A stretch of DNA of 64,000 bases from Dolomedes plantarius (GCA_907164885.2 OU015497.1:70852472-70916471), one strand, 5' to 3'; positions 1 through 12,129 are shown, counted from the stretch's first letter. Translations and numbers: made by a program. Notes: generated by a model from the sequence alone, not told the origin.

Positions 1-37
1 AGGGGTAAGAACGGGGTATCACATACTTATATAAATA

Positions 38-1526
38 CACTGTTTGAAATTGATTTATGAAAACACGGTTTTTTTAAAAGAACTTCTGATAAACAAAAAC
101 ATAAGGTAAAAATTCGACTTTCGTAACATACAAACATAGAAATTGATTTATGAAATATCACATTTCATTGGCTATTCTGAAGTAATGTGATAAAAATTTG
201 CATAAAACCAAGTAACGTGACATGCGCAGTAGACATAAAAATCGTTATATATTGGAAGCAATACGTTTCAGTCATACTTTTCACGCTGGGTAAACGAAAG
301 GTGCTGTCTGTCGACGAAAGGTACTGTCTGTCGACGAAAGAGCCAAAATCAATGCATATCTAGAATGTGGAAAATATGTTCCGGAAATTAGTAAATTAAT
401 TAAAAGACCAGATGGTGTGATATATAACTATAGAAAAGATTCAGCAAATTGTGGCAGAAATTTTAACAAAAAAGGTAATCCACGTTTAATTGAGATGGAG
501 AAAAGGGGTATTCTTTAGCTTCTATCAAAAACCGGCCACGATTCAAAGCAGATTTCTGCAGATCTATCCCTTCCTGTTATTTCCAGAAGAGTTAAGCAAA
601 TTTTACATACATTCTTCATGGAGCTTGAGATGGTCGAAAATGAAGTCTAGAAAGATACTTCTGTGTCACAAGCAGATGCGTTTTCAGTTTTGTGAGAAGT
701 ACATGACAATGGGCGACAATTGAAAGAATGTCATATTCTCCGATGAAAAGAAATTTAATTTGGATGGCCCAGATAGTTTGAGGTATTATTGGAGAGATCT
801 CCGAAAAGAAACAAAATCTACATTATGCAGAAATTCTTGTGGCGGAAGTTTTAATGGTTTGGGCAGCAGTTGCTTATGATGGCAGAAGTGAAATTGTATT
901 TATAAATGATCGCCAGAATTCATATGAATACGACTTAGTTTTAGAAAATTCTCTTCTTCCATTTGCATGGCAATATTATACTTTAAATTACATCTCCATG
1001 CAAGACAATGCAAGTATTCACACTTCAAAACAATGAAAAATTGGTTTGACGAACAGAATATTGTTCTTTTAGATCATCCACCTAATAGTCTTGATCTGAA
1101 CCCCATCGAAAACGTTTGGGGACAGCTTGTTCGAATGGTTTATGCAGATGGGATGCAGTACACATCACTTGTAGAATTGAAATCTTTAACTTGTCAACTG
1201 GAAACTAATTGATCACAAGCACATTCAAAATCTTGTTTTATCAATGCCATCTAGAATAAAAGAAACTTTAATGAAGAAAGGCGGCATTACTATCTATTAA
1301 TGTCAATGAAATGTGATATTTCATAAATCAATTTCCATGTTTGTATGTTACGAAAATCTAATTTTTGACCTTATGCTTTTGTTTATTATTATGTATGAAA
1401 TTTTATTTTTGTAACTCATTTGTTATACATATTATGTATAATGTATGAAATTTCATTCATTTTTAATGAATATTAGAAATTTTTTTGTTAAAAAATCATG
1501 TTTTCATAAATCAATTTCCAACACTG
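38..1526 (+). mobile_element. Tc3-like Tc1/mariner transposon with IR/DR ends
   Basis: The element is bounded by TA dinucleotides (36-37 and 1527-1528). Its termini are inverted: the left starts CACTGTTTGAAATTGATTT, and the right, read in reverse, starts CAGTGTTGGAAATTGATTT. Each arm carries the 17-mer GAAATTGATTTATGAAA twice, at 46-62 and 139-155 on the left and inverted at 1319-1335 and 1502-1518 on the right. This is the inverted/direct repeat layout known from Sleeping Beauty and other Tc1-type elements. The right arm is about 90 bp longer than the left. A broken transposase gene fills the middle. It is probably immobile now, because the transposase is broken, although both ends survive. 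Confidence 0.88.
300..1300 (+). pseudogene. Tc3-like DD34E transposase, degenerate
   Basis: Tc3-type transposases cut and paste DNA into TA sites. Seen here: an N-terminal helix-turn-helix region (near 320-620), then FSDEKKFNLDGPD with the first catalytic Asp near 743, YYWRDLRKE, QDNASIH with the second Asp at 1004-1006, and LDLNPIENVWG with the Glu at 1108-1110. The second and third catalytic codons are 104 nt apart rather than the 105 expected for DD34E, which implies a 1-bp deletion. In-frame stops occur near 517 and 645, a Trp-to-stop change near 721, and frame shifts near 645, 825 and 1030. A 20-bp motif (CTGTCTGTCGACGAAAG) is tandemly doubled at 304-340 near the start. It is non-functional. 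Confidence 0.9.
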
Positions 1527-1528
1527 TA

Positions 1529-2447
1529 CTAATTTCGTGTAGTAATTGAGACAATGTAACAAGGCCTTCAATTTTAATAGTTTCTTTTTAAAGTTCTATA
1601 TGTTCTTGTTTTCCGTATTTCCTAAGCTATAAGTAAAGGAAGACATCTTAATTCTTAGAGGATTTTAAGAAGCTGTGTGTTTCTCTTTGATGCACTCCAC
1701 AAATTTCATTAACATGAGTCTAAAAGAGTTTCTTTTAATTTCACGAGCACCATATTCTTTTAAAAGACATTTCCGTATGCCGTTTTGTCTGTATTGAACT
1801 CAGCGTTGTATAGTTTCAGTGTTTTATTGATAATAGATTTAATGTTGATTCTTTCATCTGATCATCGGCTTTAGTTCTTTTTAGCGGTGCCGTGAATGAT
1901 ATATTTATAGTGCCCGGTATAAAGGGCTTAAGTCAAAAAATGTGATTTTTAGATATTTTTTAGAGTTGATAAAAAAAATAATAAATCTTTTGACTTGTAT
2001 AAAAGGCTTAGGTCTATCAATTTTGTGTACCAAAGTACAATTCTTTGTACGAAAGACTCAAGTCGAAATTATTGTTCTGCGATTGGTATAAAAGTCAATA
2101 ACTTGGTATATTTAAATCACTGTTTGACTTTAGCCCTTTATACATTTTCTTTTATACATTTTCATTTTCTTATTCTAGCTTATTTTCCCAGAATTATCCT
2201 ATTTTGGGAGCGGGAACCGAAGTCACTGATAAACTTAAACTATACTGCAGTGAAAATGAATTAACATTTGAAATACATTTTTCTACATTAAGGGAATATA
2301 TTACAAAGAAGCATTGAATATATTTCAAAATCCTTTAATTCCAACGATAACCCAGACGAAAAGAATTACGGATCCAGTCAAACTAAATATATATTTTTAA
2401 AATCTGAACAAATATTCTATAACATACATCTGGTATCCTAAAGGGGA
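1529..2447. other. AT-rich non-coding stretch
   Basis: No recognisable element or credible exon. The 89-residue open frame at 1995-2264 has a composition typical of random AT-rich sequence. Confidence 0.6.
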
Positions 2448-2720
2448 CCTATGGCTTCCTGGTGGTTAGTGCATCGGAATACAGCACTGACGTTTGTTCG
2501 GTTCGAATCCCGACAACAGCCACTAGATGATCTCGTGTATAATCCGGTTATGGGTATGTTAAATATGTAGTCCTGAATTTTTTATTGTTATAAAAACACC
2601 GACTTAAAACTCTGGGCTCCCACAGGAGAAGATAGAAGTCGACGTTCTACGGACTGCCGGAACTAGTTTTCAGCCAACATTTCTCCAGCGCTTACGATCT
2701 CCAGCGTCGCTTCAATGAAT
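2448..2720 (+). repeat. tRNA-derived SINE (type with GGTTCGAATCC B box)
   Basis: An RNA polymerase III type 2 promoter is visible: an A-box-like TGGTTAGTGCATCGG starting near 2463 and a perfect B box GGTTCGAATCC at 2500-2510. No cloverleaf closes around it, so this is a tRNA-derived SINE head rather than a tRNA gene. The downstream body (to about 2720) differs from the other SINE bodies in the window. The 3' boundary is approximate. Confidence 0.65.
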
Positions 2721-3269
2721 GCGCACGTATTGACCTTCCCTTGCAACAAAAATTTATATTTGTAAAGATTGTATAAGAAAAAAAAGGGGCAATTTTTTAA
2801 TTTCCTTGTTCTAGAACTTTGTGTGAAGTCAGTCTTAGAGCAGTTTTCGGCGAGTCAGTTGCTCATCCATCAGCTTAAAAGAAGAAAATGGTTTTGAACC
2901 ACGTGGCTGCACGTGCCGCTAGAAACTGCAATTAATATTCTAAAAACTGATTAAAAGAAAATATATTATCTACGGGTGAATACCTTTCTCACGTGGAATA
3001 TAGACGTCTGTGAGTATGCAAATTGCATAGTTTTGTCGCAGATGCTAATGGATTGTTAACGCAATATTTTCCACCTCTTTAATTAGACGAATATGCGATG
3101 CCAGCGTATTGTTCTACCTGTTCTCTGTTGTTCTTTTCTAATAAATGTATTATTTAATCGGACAGTGTGTATGTAAGAAAAATCTTGTTCTCCTCATTTT
3201 TAATGCAATTACTTTTTTATTACTACTCTTTTCGAAATCAAAGCAGCCAGATTCACACCATTCATGTGG
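2721..3269. other. Non-coding stretch
   Basis: Moderately AT-rich sequence between two SINE-like segments, with no recognisable element or gene. Confidence 0.5.
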
Positions 3270-3640
3270 TTTTCGCAGGTTGGAGAAGGATTCGAGCCCA
3301 TTAGATGTCGCCCCTGTTCGGGCTCGGTCAAAATTGTAGTAGCAAAAAGTCGGCCTCGGATAATGTATGTCTGTGATTTTTGTGATCAATAGCAGTGAAG
3401 CATGCTCCGTACCTCTTCTCCCTGCAGCCTACAGTGGTCAGCAAATGTGGGAGAGGGTACGATCCCCTGAGATGCCACCCCTGGGGGTGCTCGGTCAAAA
3501 TTGAGGTGACACCTGGCTAAATCAGACTTCGACCCTTGTGGTGCTGTTATAAAACGGAACCGCACTCTTCAGCTCACTGCACTATAAGGAACTGGTCTGG
3601 AGTAAATTCCGGCAAGGGTACATTAGAAACAACAACAAGT
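3270..3640 (+). repeat. SINE body with (CAA)n tail, rearranged copy
   Basis: The segment GGTCAAAATTGAGGTGACAC (near 3494) through GGTCTGGAGTAAATTCCGG, ending in AACAACAACAA near 3630, matches the 3' body and tail of the SINE copies at 6195-6560 (opposite strand), 19065-19236 and 28165-28530. A shorter duplicate of part of the body (GGGCTCGGTCAAAATT) lies at about 3300-3340. A tRNA-like head for this copy is not clear, so it is truncated or rearranged. Confidence 0.65.
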
Positions 3641-3722
3641 CTGATAGAAAAAACTAGTAAAATAAGGGAAGATATGGTGCCGTTGATTTGTTGATTGGTT
3701 TTCGTGTCCATGGACAGTCAAG

Positions 3723-3990
3723 CTAGATGACACCGTGGGCGATCCACACAGCCTCAGCTATCTGGAGGCAACTGTCGGCATAAAGGTCCTCTTGGGGACA
3801 ACCACTAATCTGCTGCATTGCAGCCATTATTGCAGGGCAAGAGAAAACATGATCAGGTCCCAGTTCGGTGTCGGAGCAGTTTCTGCAATTAGTATAAGTC
3901 CTTGTTCAATCCTGTTGAATTCTCAATGGTGCCTGTTGAAAGAATTTATCAAAGGCAGAGATGAAGAGCATTTATCAAGAGCACAGGGGA
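3723..3990 (-). pseudogene. Non-LTR retrotransposon polyprotein, C-terminal fragment
   Basis: On the minus strand the frame ends with TYTNCRNCSDTELGPDHVF, SCPAIMAAMQQ, then about 30 residues and a stop (codon at 3723-3725). The C-x2-C ... H-x4-C spacing and the acidic final segment are typical of the extreme C-terminus after the reverse transcriptase/RNase H region of Jockey- and R1-like elements. One stop codon lies just upstream of the Cys cluster. No reverse transcriptase core is present, consistent with 5' truncation on insertion. The clade assignment is inference. Confidence 0.6.
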
Positions 3991-6194
3991 CTTGGGGTGC
4001 CTTGAGTGAATGACAGATCTGTACTGTTTGTCAGTCATCCTCGAGCCCCACAGCAATGAAAAATATCACCGAACCTGGGAAATTAACCCTCGGCTGCGTA
4101 TTCAGGTATTGCTACGTAGCGACTGGTCTTCAGTGATTTCATGAGCAGATACGCGAAAGCGGAGGGGGCCGGAGGTGTCATTGAGAGTTATCAAGAGCAC
4201 ATTATGAGAGTTAAGCGGTTAACATATTGGGTTAAGAAGAGTCAGATTTGAGTAGGAGAAAATTTTGGAAAGCATTTGTTTTATTTTGTTACTCAAATTT
4301 AGTGAAATCTCAAGCTGATCAGAAATAAACTGCAGTATGTTAAGGAATTATTGTAACTTATTATTACTGAATCTCAGCCAGTCGTAAGTCAATGAAATTC
4401 AGGAGATCAAAAATTCTACACAACTCCAATATCATACTTAACAGCTAAATTACGTTTACTTTTATTTCCTAACATTAAACAAAGCTAAAAGTAAGAAAAA
4501 ATGACGTCTGGTTAAAGCTTCAACCGGATGTTTAACGTTAACTATCTTTTGTCATACCTCTGAAGCTAACGGTGTATACATATACAGTGACAGTCATTCT
4601 TCTAAACATTTATGTGCATAGAAATGAATGTATACAATGTTACAAAAATGGAATCTTTGGAAGTGCAGCTCATAAAATCCAGAACCATCAAATGAGCCCG
4701 ATACCATAAGATTGTTTGTTGTCTTTCGGTAAGAGAAATGTCTCAGAAAATATCTACTAGCTAAATGTAGCCCATTTATCTGTCTGGGAAATATTATACT
4801 GGGAAAACAACTTTAATGTCCTAACTAAGCATTAAATTAATAAGATGCATATATTTTTATCCAGTTCACTAAGTTAAATCAATCAGTCTTTAAAGCAAAA
4901 TATATTTAAATTAAAATTCAGAATTTTCGAACATTCTTTGAAATATTTTAATAAAAGTTTCATGAAACTGAAATATAAAAGTTTTTTTAATATCAGATTT
5001 CCTTTACATGGATTTATATTCACCAAGAAATATTTTTTTAAAAATAAAATATTATGTAATAATTCTGTAAAGTTTTAAAACAGCATATTTTAAAAATAAA
5101 AATTAGTCTTTGAAAGTTCAAAAGCATTAAACTAGAAATCAAGAATTCTTTTAGACGCAAAATTTGCAAAAAGTAGGATTTGATTTTTCTACTTTTACAA
5201 AAGTAAAAGTCCTTTTAGATAAGGATGTTAATGTGAAATTTTCCTTTAAGAAATTGTAGTTTTAAGGAATATCCTCAATCTTCTGAAATATGAAATATAA
5301 GAAAAATCTTCTCATGTTTAAAGCAAAATCTCTTTAGCAAAAAATGTTTAAAATCAAGAAACAGAAAACGTATGATTTTACTATAGAGTACAAAACATGT
5401 TTTTAACCAAAATTGTAAGACTACTTTGCAAGAGGAAATGCAGAATAGCTACTAGGCTTACAAAACATCGGTTTAGGACGTTAAGGAATCTTTTGATTGA
5501 AGTAAAAGAATTCACAAAATAAGAATTAATAGAAGTATTATACCTCATAATTTCTACCAAATAATTGTTTACTGTTTGTATATTATAGTAAATATCAGAT
5601 TATCTACTTAGTTTTCAAACCGAAAGTCAGTCTGTTTCAAATTAGGGTTGATGTATTTTATTATGATCATGTTACGCGGACATTTACAAATATTTCCCAT
5701 GAAAGGAAAAAGAAATTGTTTCTGTAAATATTAATGTATATGTTTCCCAAATTTCTCTTAGTGCACAATATTTATGGATTAATAATTATTAATCTGTTTA
5801 TCTTTTTCTGAACCAAGTGATAGAGTTACCAGGGCCAATAAATTCTTTTGCTTTAGTCTAGAGCCTAAGAGTTCAGCAGATTCTTTAGATTGTTTCTTTT
5901 TTTCCTTATTTTTTCCGCACCAGAGAGAGAAAAATCTCCAGTTTTCTCCAGAAATGACGACTTGCAACACCATATGTTCATCCCCTTCCTTAATTAACAC
6001 AATCGATGGTGGCTACGAAAATCAAAATTTTCAATTTGTGAAATTTTCATTTTTTTTCTATTTTCAATTTTTTGAAAAAATGGTACTTCGTGGAATTTTT
6101 TTACTATTTTTCCTGAAATCAGCGTCCAAAAATCTATCAGTATCAGCTATTGGTTTCTGAACACTTTTTTGGTTGCAGGCCTGTGTAATTAAAT
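3991..6194. other. AT-rich non-coding stretch
   Basis: Over 2 kb with many A/T homopolymers and no recognisable element. A more GC-balanced patch at about 4080-4210 could be the edge of an unrecognised repeat. Confidence 0.55.
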
Positions 6195-6560
6195 ATATTA
6201 TTAGACTTGTTGTTGTTGCTGATGCTCCCGGGCCAGAAGTGGTCCAGACCAGGCCCATATTAGGCTTTGCGGACTTAGGAGTTCAGCTAGGGTTTAGAAT
6301 AGCACCACGAGAGTCTGAGTTCGTCTTATCTAGGTATCACCTCAATTTTGACCGATCAACACCAGGGGCGACATCTGGAGGGATCATACTCTCCCCCCTT
6401 CTTTGACCTAATAAAGGGAAAATTCAGTTCACGGATTTAACGTGCCCATATAAATGGCCTAGACAAGAAGGTATTTAATGAAGCTTGTCGGGATTCGAAC
6501 TGAGCACCCTCGGCTCCAAAAGCCTACGTGCTACCCCTAGGCTACTTCGAGCGCATGAGA
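6195..6560 (-). repeat. tRNA-derived SINE, full-length copy, minus strand
   Basis: Read on the minus strand, it starts near 6560 with a tRNA-like head (GTAGCCTAGGGGTAGCACG as A box; B box GTTCGAATCCC, the complement of 6490-6500). It continues through a body containing CGGTCAAAATTGAGGTGA and ends in a (CAA)n tail near 6205. The same head is at 18525-18690 and the same body at 3425-3640, 19065-19236 and 28300-28530, so these are one family of roughly 370 bp. Confidence 0.75.
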
Positions 6561-7412
6561 GATTTTATTTGTGTTATTTAATTTAATACTTTCATTTCAG
6601 AATCCCAGTTTCATCTTTAGGCTATTATCAATTTCAAAGAACCCTGTAGCTATTTTCAACGGGAAAACAATACTTTATATCATGTTTTCCTATAAAACTT
6701 CTACCGATAATTTTGAGATTGATATTTTTATATACCACTTTATTACTTAATTATTACAGGTGCTTCTGCTAGATTGATATATCTGTTGTCTAACTTTGAT
6801 AGATATGCTTAATATTTTTTTCAAGTTCTTCAAAACGAGTTTTATAGCAATGCTTTGGCAACGTTTATCAGAGGGAGACAGCATAATTTAATCATTAAAA
6901 TCTTGACGTGCTTATAAAAATTTTCTCCGTCTTTTATGGAAATATGTTTAATGTTAAAGTAAGTTCATAAAATTACCTTGAATGATATCTAATAACTGAA
7001 TAGTCTTTCAAACATTAAACATTAAATTAAAAATGTATATTAATTCATCCATCCAAAGAAGTTATTATGTAGCTTAATTTTCGCACAATCCGCGAGAGAA
7101 AATATTTGAAATCTGCCATAAAACGAGGTAAAACATATTTTCTGAAAATTACTCTAAAGGTATAGTAGGTTTTAACAATAAGTTAAAACGTCAGGAATAA
7201 TACAATTTGTAAGGAGAAGCAATTCTTCATACACTTTTAAAATTCTTTTATCCTTTTATATCTAAATAATACATAGCTCGCATGCAATATCTATTGCAGC
7301 TGTCTAATATGTCCATTAAATTACATCCTTTCAAGTAACAGTAAATGCTACAGTATATTTGGCATTTATATCGTAACTCACTAACATATTATAACAAATT
7401 GCTATCCACTCC
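6561..7412. other. AT-rich non-coding stretch
   Basis: No recognisable gene or repeat. Confidence 0.55.
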
Positions 7413-8651
7413 AATTTCCTTTGTTACAATGTTTTTACCTTTTTATCATTATTTCTTTCTTCCCCCCCAAAAATGGGTCAATTTATCAATGTCCAATTCA
7501 TTGTTAAATTCATTGTCATATTGTACATTTTTATAGACATTTTTCCATACTGCACGATGATACAATTTCATTGTTTTAAGTGAGGCGAGATTCATCAGTT
7601 TTACTAAATTTTCACCCATATTGTAGACACTCACATTTTATCGATCTTCTAAACTTGTAAAATTTTTAGAAGCTACAGCTTCGTTTGTTACAACATATTT
7701 AATTTTTTTTTAATCTTTATTACTTTCTTACCTAGTAAAAAATGAATCCATTTAAGAATGTTCAATTCATGTTCATTTTTATAGATATATTTCCATACTG
7801 CACGATGATACAATATCATTAGTTTATGTAATATGAGATTCAACGATTTTACAAAATATTCACCCATGTTGTAGACACTCACTTTTGATCGAGCATCTAA
7901 ACTTGTAAAATTTTTAGAATCTACAGCTTCGTTTGTTACAACATATTTAAAAATTTTTAAATCATTATTACTTTCTTCCGCAGAGAAAAATGGGTCTATT
8001 TAACAATGATTGATTCATGTCCATTTTTATAGATATATTTCCATACTGCACTGATACAATTTCATTGTTTTATACGATACGAGATTCATTAATCTTACTA
8101 AATTCTCATCCATGTTGTAGACACTCACTTTTTATCGAGCATCTGAACTTAAAAATTTTTAGAATCTACAGCTTCCTTTGTTACAACATATTTAAATTTT
8201 TTTTATCTTTATTACTTTCTTACCCAGTAAAAAATGGATCCATTTCATAGTTTTCAATTCATTTTCATTTTTATAGATATATTTCCTTACTGCACGATGA
8301 TACAATATCATTAGTTTATGTAATATGAGATTCAACAATTTTTCTAATTTCCCACCCATGTTGTAGACACTCAATTTTTATCGAGCTTCTAAAATTGTAA
8401 AATTTTTAGAAGCTCCAGTTCCTTTTGTTACAACATATTTAAATTTTTTTTATCTTTATTACTTTCTTCACCAGAGAAAATGAGTCCATTTAACAATGCT
8501 CAATTCCTGTCCATTTTCTAAAGATATATATCCATACTGCACGATGATACAATACCATTAGTTTATGCAATATGAGATTCAACAATTTTACTAAATTCTC
8601 ACCCATGTTGTAGACACTCACTTTCTATCGAGCTTCTAAACTTGCAAAAAT
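7413..8651. repeat. Tandem array, five units of ~247 bp
   Basis: The landmark TTGTTACAACATATTTA or a close variant recurs at about 7421, 7686, 7934, 8180 and 8425, giving periods of 265, 248, 246 and 245 bp. Other landmarks recur in order within each unit: ATTACTTTCTT, CCATACTGCACGATGATAC, and TTGTAGACACTCA followed by ATCGAGC. The first unit is the most diverged and the fifth is cut off after the GACACTCAC landmark near 8650. Short minus-strand frames recur in units 1, 2 and 4 but are broken in unit 3. It is a minisatellite or satellite-type array. Confidence 0.85.
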
Positions 8652-9855
8652 CTCGTCGTAAATCATCCTTGAAATAGCACAGCGGCATTTTTAATTAATT
8701 TTAAAATAAACAAAGAATCCAAATACTTAGTCTATACATCTATAACCACACTTAATAACTCGGCATAAAATACGTATGAAAAATCTCCACTTAATGCGTT
8801 AAAAGAATATTTTCATTTTCTTAAATCATTAAGGAACATTTTCTCGAGTAATTTTCGAATAATCTTAAACTAACTTTTTTCCTTAAATCCCAATAAAGAT
8901 GAAAAAATGAACTCTCTCAAGTAAGGTGATAGAGAAAAATTTCCAACCATATCTGGTTCTAAAGGCATCTCATATATCGCTTGATTTAACTTAAGTCTCT
9001 AAATAATTTCTAACATCCCTAAGTATTGCTAAAACGTCAAATAAGAATTTTTAATGCGATGATTTTTTTTTATATACTCGATTTTATATATATATATATA
9101 TTTCTTTTTTTTCTTTTAGTGTGACGGTTTTATCTCCAAAATATACCTTTCTTTTTTTTTCACTTTACGGCGCAATCAATAAATATTTCCCGTGCTTTAC
9201 GCAATCATATGTGATCACTTGCTTAAACTCTGATACCTAAAAATATAAATAAGACTTTAGGAAATATTTTATAAAATACATGACAGTTTCCAATATTCTT
9301 TTATCCCGAACGAAAAGAAGTTTTATTCGTTATTATAAGCTTATCTGACAAAAATGTCCGAATAAAACTTGTAAAAGATTGTTTTTATGAAACGTATCGT
9401 GTATGTTTCTCTTTCAACTAAACTTTCATTTTTTTTCTTCAGTCATTGTTTGAATTTTGACTTAAAAAATCAAAATGTATGGGATACATGTTACTTGATT
9501 TTCTCTCCAAAAGTTTTGTTTGGAGATTCTTTATTTCACGCACTATGTTTAAGAGATCAATCATTTTTAAACTGATGACAAAAAGCCAGTATAACTGTGT
9601 GTTTAAGGTATCGACTAAAAAAGAAATTGTTGACATACTATGTATCATTTCATATATATTTTGGAAAGAAGAGTAGCATTGAGAAATTCAATCTTTTCAT
9701 GCTCTTAAAAAAGTACAGTAAGGAACTAACTGAAAAAGTATACAAATCTTAATTTTTTTCAGTTTTTTTTAGATTTAAGTTATTTTTTACGCATTACATG
9801 AGGTTTATAGCATAGGATTTGCATTCATTATAAAGAACATAGGGTTATTTAAGGG
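8652..9855. other. AT-rich non-coding stretch with short (TA)n
   Basis: A short TA run lies at about 9085-9101. Otherwise no recognisable feature. Confidence 0.55.
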
Positions 9856-10429
9856 CAGGGTCGTGCTTAGGGGGGGGGGGGGGGGCGAACTGGGCAACCG
9901 CCCAGGAACGCTAAAATTTAGGGCCGCTAAAAATTTGAGGCCGCCATTTTTAGTCCTCCCTGCAACACTTTTCTAAATGTTACGGGGTTTTTAAGAAATC
10001 CCTCATTTTTCGCAGTTTCTATAATTCAACTTATATGTTTCGATTTTTTTTAAATAATCACAGAAAGAATCTTAATTGACAAACTACCCTTTTGGTTCGA
10101 AAAGTTTCTCGGTTATAAAAACATTATTTATGTTCAATTCAGTTATAGTAAAACCTTGATTATCAATCCCTTTTTTCAATATCAGTTTCTACTATCTGTC
10201 AGTCACTACATACAGGCATTTGAAGAATTATAAATCGGTTTGTTGGAATCTGTCCATTTTCACGGAAAAGTTGCAAACTGAAAAACACATGAATTGTATC
10301 TTTGTGGACGAATACTAATACCATTTGGTCGGATTTGTCTTACAACATCCATTACTCAGTACGTAAAGAAACTTGATTGCCAGTAAATGTGTTTCGCCTA
10401 GGGCCGCTAAAACACTAAGCACGCCCCTG
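9856..10429. mobile_element. hAT-type MITE with perfect 8-bp TSD
   Basis: The left end reads CAGGGTCGTGCTTAG (9856-9870), and the right end in reverse reads CAGGGGCGTGCTTAG (from 10429). That gives 15-bp terminal inverted repeats differing at one position. The octamer TTTAAGGG occurs immediately outside both ends (9848-9855 and 10430-10437), and 8-bp duplications are the hAT hallmark. Inside are a poly-G run (9871-9885) and repeated GGGCCGCTAAAA motifs near both ends. No transposase frame is present, so it is non-autonomous (574 bp). Confidence 0.92.
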
Positions 10430-10437
10430 TTTAAGGG

Positions 10438-11394
10438 GAGTCACCAAGTTTTTTACACAAGTTGAAAGGGCAGAATTCTAGCTGTTTGTTCGAACTTCTA
10501 TGAATTTTTTTTTGTTATTGTCCATTATATAAGAAATTTTCAGTATTACTTCTCTAAACTTTATAGATTATGTTTCAATGAATTGATTTTATTACAAGTA
10601 AATAAGCATTTTATTTATGAAGTAAGAAGTGAGTGTATTTTCTGATTTTATACTGTTGCATTGCGTGGAGACTCAAAACAACACTAATTAACTTTCAATA
10701 ATAATTTTTGCATTTTTGGGATGTTAAAACATTAGGTATATTTCTACACCTATTTAAATTTTAAAACACCAAAAAATATTTACTCCAGGACAATCAGATT
10801 TTAAAAACCGCAAAGCCTATTAAAATTACAAGGGAAATGCTATAAATTCATAGTTAAATAATTCAAGAAAAAAAATAGTAGTGTATTTTTGGTAGCGTTA
10901 TTATACTCCTATACTGAAAATATGAAAGCAGTATCTGCATAATTTCCTTTATACAGTGCGCGCAAGCATGAAAATGATCATTACGATAAAAAGGCTTTTA
11001 AAGTTCCCACACTGGTAATGAATTCATTGGAACTACTTATTTCATGTCATAGTTTTTAATGTTCTATTTGGAATACTTTAACGTGGTTTGTTTTAAATGA
11101 TTCAGAAAAGTTCAAATATTCTAAACATGCAAAAAAGTAGAGTTCGATTTTTTGAAGATTCAAAGGTGATGACTTCCCTTAAGGCAATCGAAGCACTTCT
11201 GTAAAGAGACGCGGGCGTTACATCGTATGTAAATCACGGCGTCATTGATGAGTAGATGTATGCAATACGATAAAGCAAAAGTAACGCTATCACATAGTAG
11301 CAGTAAAGTCGTTGTAGAGTTATCCGCTGTAGAATTAATGTACAAAAGATCAGTTCTGTGTAAGTTGTAGAAAGCATGATAATTGATGCGATGC
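10438..11394. other. AT-rich non-coding stretch
   Basis: It begins TTAAGGGGAGTCACC, resembling the end of the TTAA MITE at 21281-22018, but no matching second end was found. The part from about 11160 to 11394 is less AT-rich and may belong to the Tc1/mariner relic that follows. Confidence 0.45.
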
Positions 11395-11754
11395 GGGTAG
11401 TTGTGTACTTAAACGACAGAATTGTTAATAAACTACTGGTGTATCGTGAGGCACGATATCAAAAATGAAGGCACTATTGAGAAATGATTAAGGTTTTCAT
11501 CTAATCACAAAAAAATGTGGATACTCTATGAAGATGTTAACGAGGAGAAGACTAAACATCGTACGGATTGTACGATGAGAACCAAAGACACATCAAATAA
11601 CATTACGAATTAATAGGAGTTGTAATGAATTTGTTTCCATAATAACAGTTTGTCGGAAGCTGTATTAAGCTGGTATTTCCATTATGCTGGAATCCAGGAA
11701 CTGACGCCAGAGCAAGAAAACTTACCAGATGGTTCCACGAACATATAAACTGAA
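11395..11754 (+). pseudogene. Tc1/mariner-type transposase relic, N-terminal part
   Basis: The translated pieces KKCGYSMKMLTRR, NIVRIVR, HQITLRINRSCNEF and SIITVCRKLY resemble the paired-like helix-turn-helix region of Tc1-family transposases. The same sequence is present on the minus strand at 18734-19048, where the frame is better preserved. Here stops and shifts interrupt it. The relic ends exactly at the TSD of the Copia element (11755-11759) and continues after it at 16522, so Copia jumped into this older element. Confidence 0.65.
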
Positions 11755-11759
11755 GTTCC

Positions 11760-12129
11760 TGTTGGGAATCATAAATTTCTGTTCTGTATGTAATATTACA
11801 CTTTCCTAGCAACCACCAAATGGCACTGGGAACAGGCTCTGTGTGGCTGTGTCTGTTTTGTTCACACGAACTTCCTTAATCATATCTGTAGTAGCTAGTT
11901 GTATTAATGTCGTCCGTAGCAATAATTGTATAAGCTTTGTGTTTATGTTTATTAAAGTAATTTAAAGTTTACCGATGGATTTAATTTGACTTCTCAGTCT
12001 CACTGGCATTAGATGCTACAAGGAACATTTCTTCAAGAACTTTGTGTATCAACAGATACCAGGTAAGTGAACTTTTCACTACCACCTTTGTACAAAAGTT
12101 CATATTTGGAAGAAATAAAAATCACAACA
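11760..12129 (+). repeat. Copia 5' LTR
   Basis: 370 bp starting TGTTGGGAATCATAAATTTC and ending AAATCACAACA. It matches the 3' LTR along its whole length with scattered substitutions and a 4-bp indel (TTAG, present only in the 3' copy). No tRNA complement could be assigned to a primer-binding site just downstream (12130 onward). Confidence 0.93.

Noticed and set aside
2460..2515. A functional tRNA gene
   Set aside because: A and B boxes are present, but no acceptor stem or anticodon arm pairs, and a SINE body follows. The same applies at 6480-6560, 18525-18600, 28165-28230, 31390-31460 and 56930-56995.
3735..4013. Plus-strand 92-residue frame as a gene
   Set aside because: It is the antisense shadow of the non-LTR retrotransposon C-terminus on the minus strand.
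7449..8374. Recurrent minus-strand mini-ORFs in the 247-bp array as a real small gene family
   Set aside because: They start at GTG rather than ATG, are shifted in unit 3, and their recurrence follows from the tandem repetition of the DNA.
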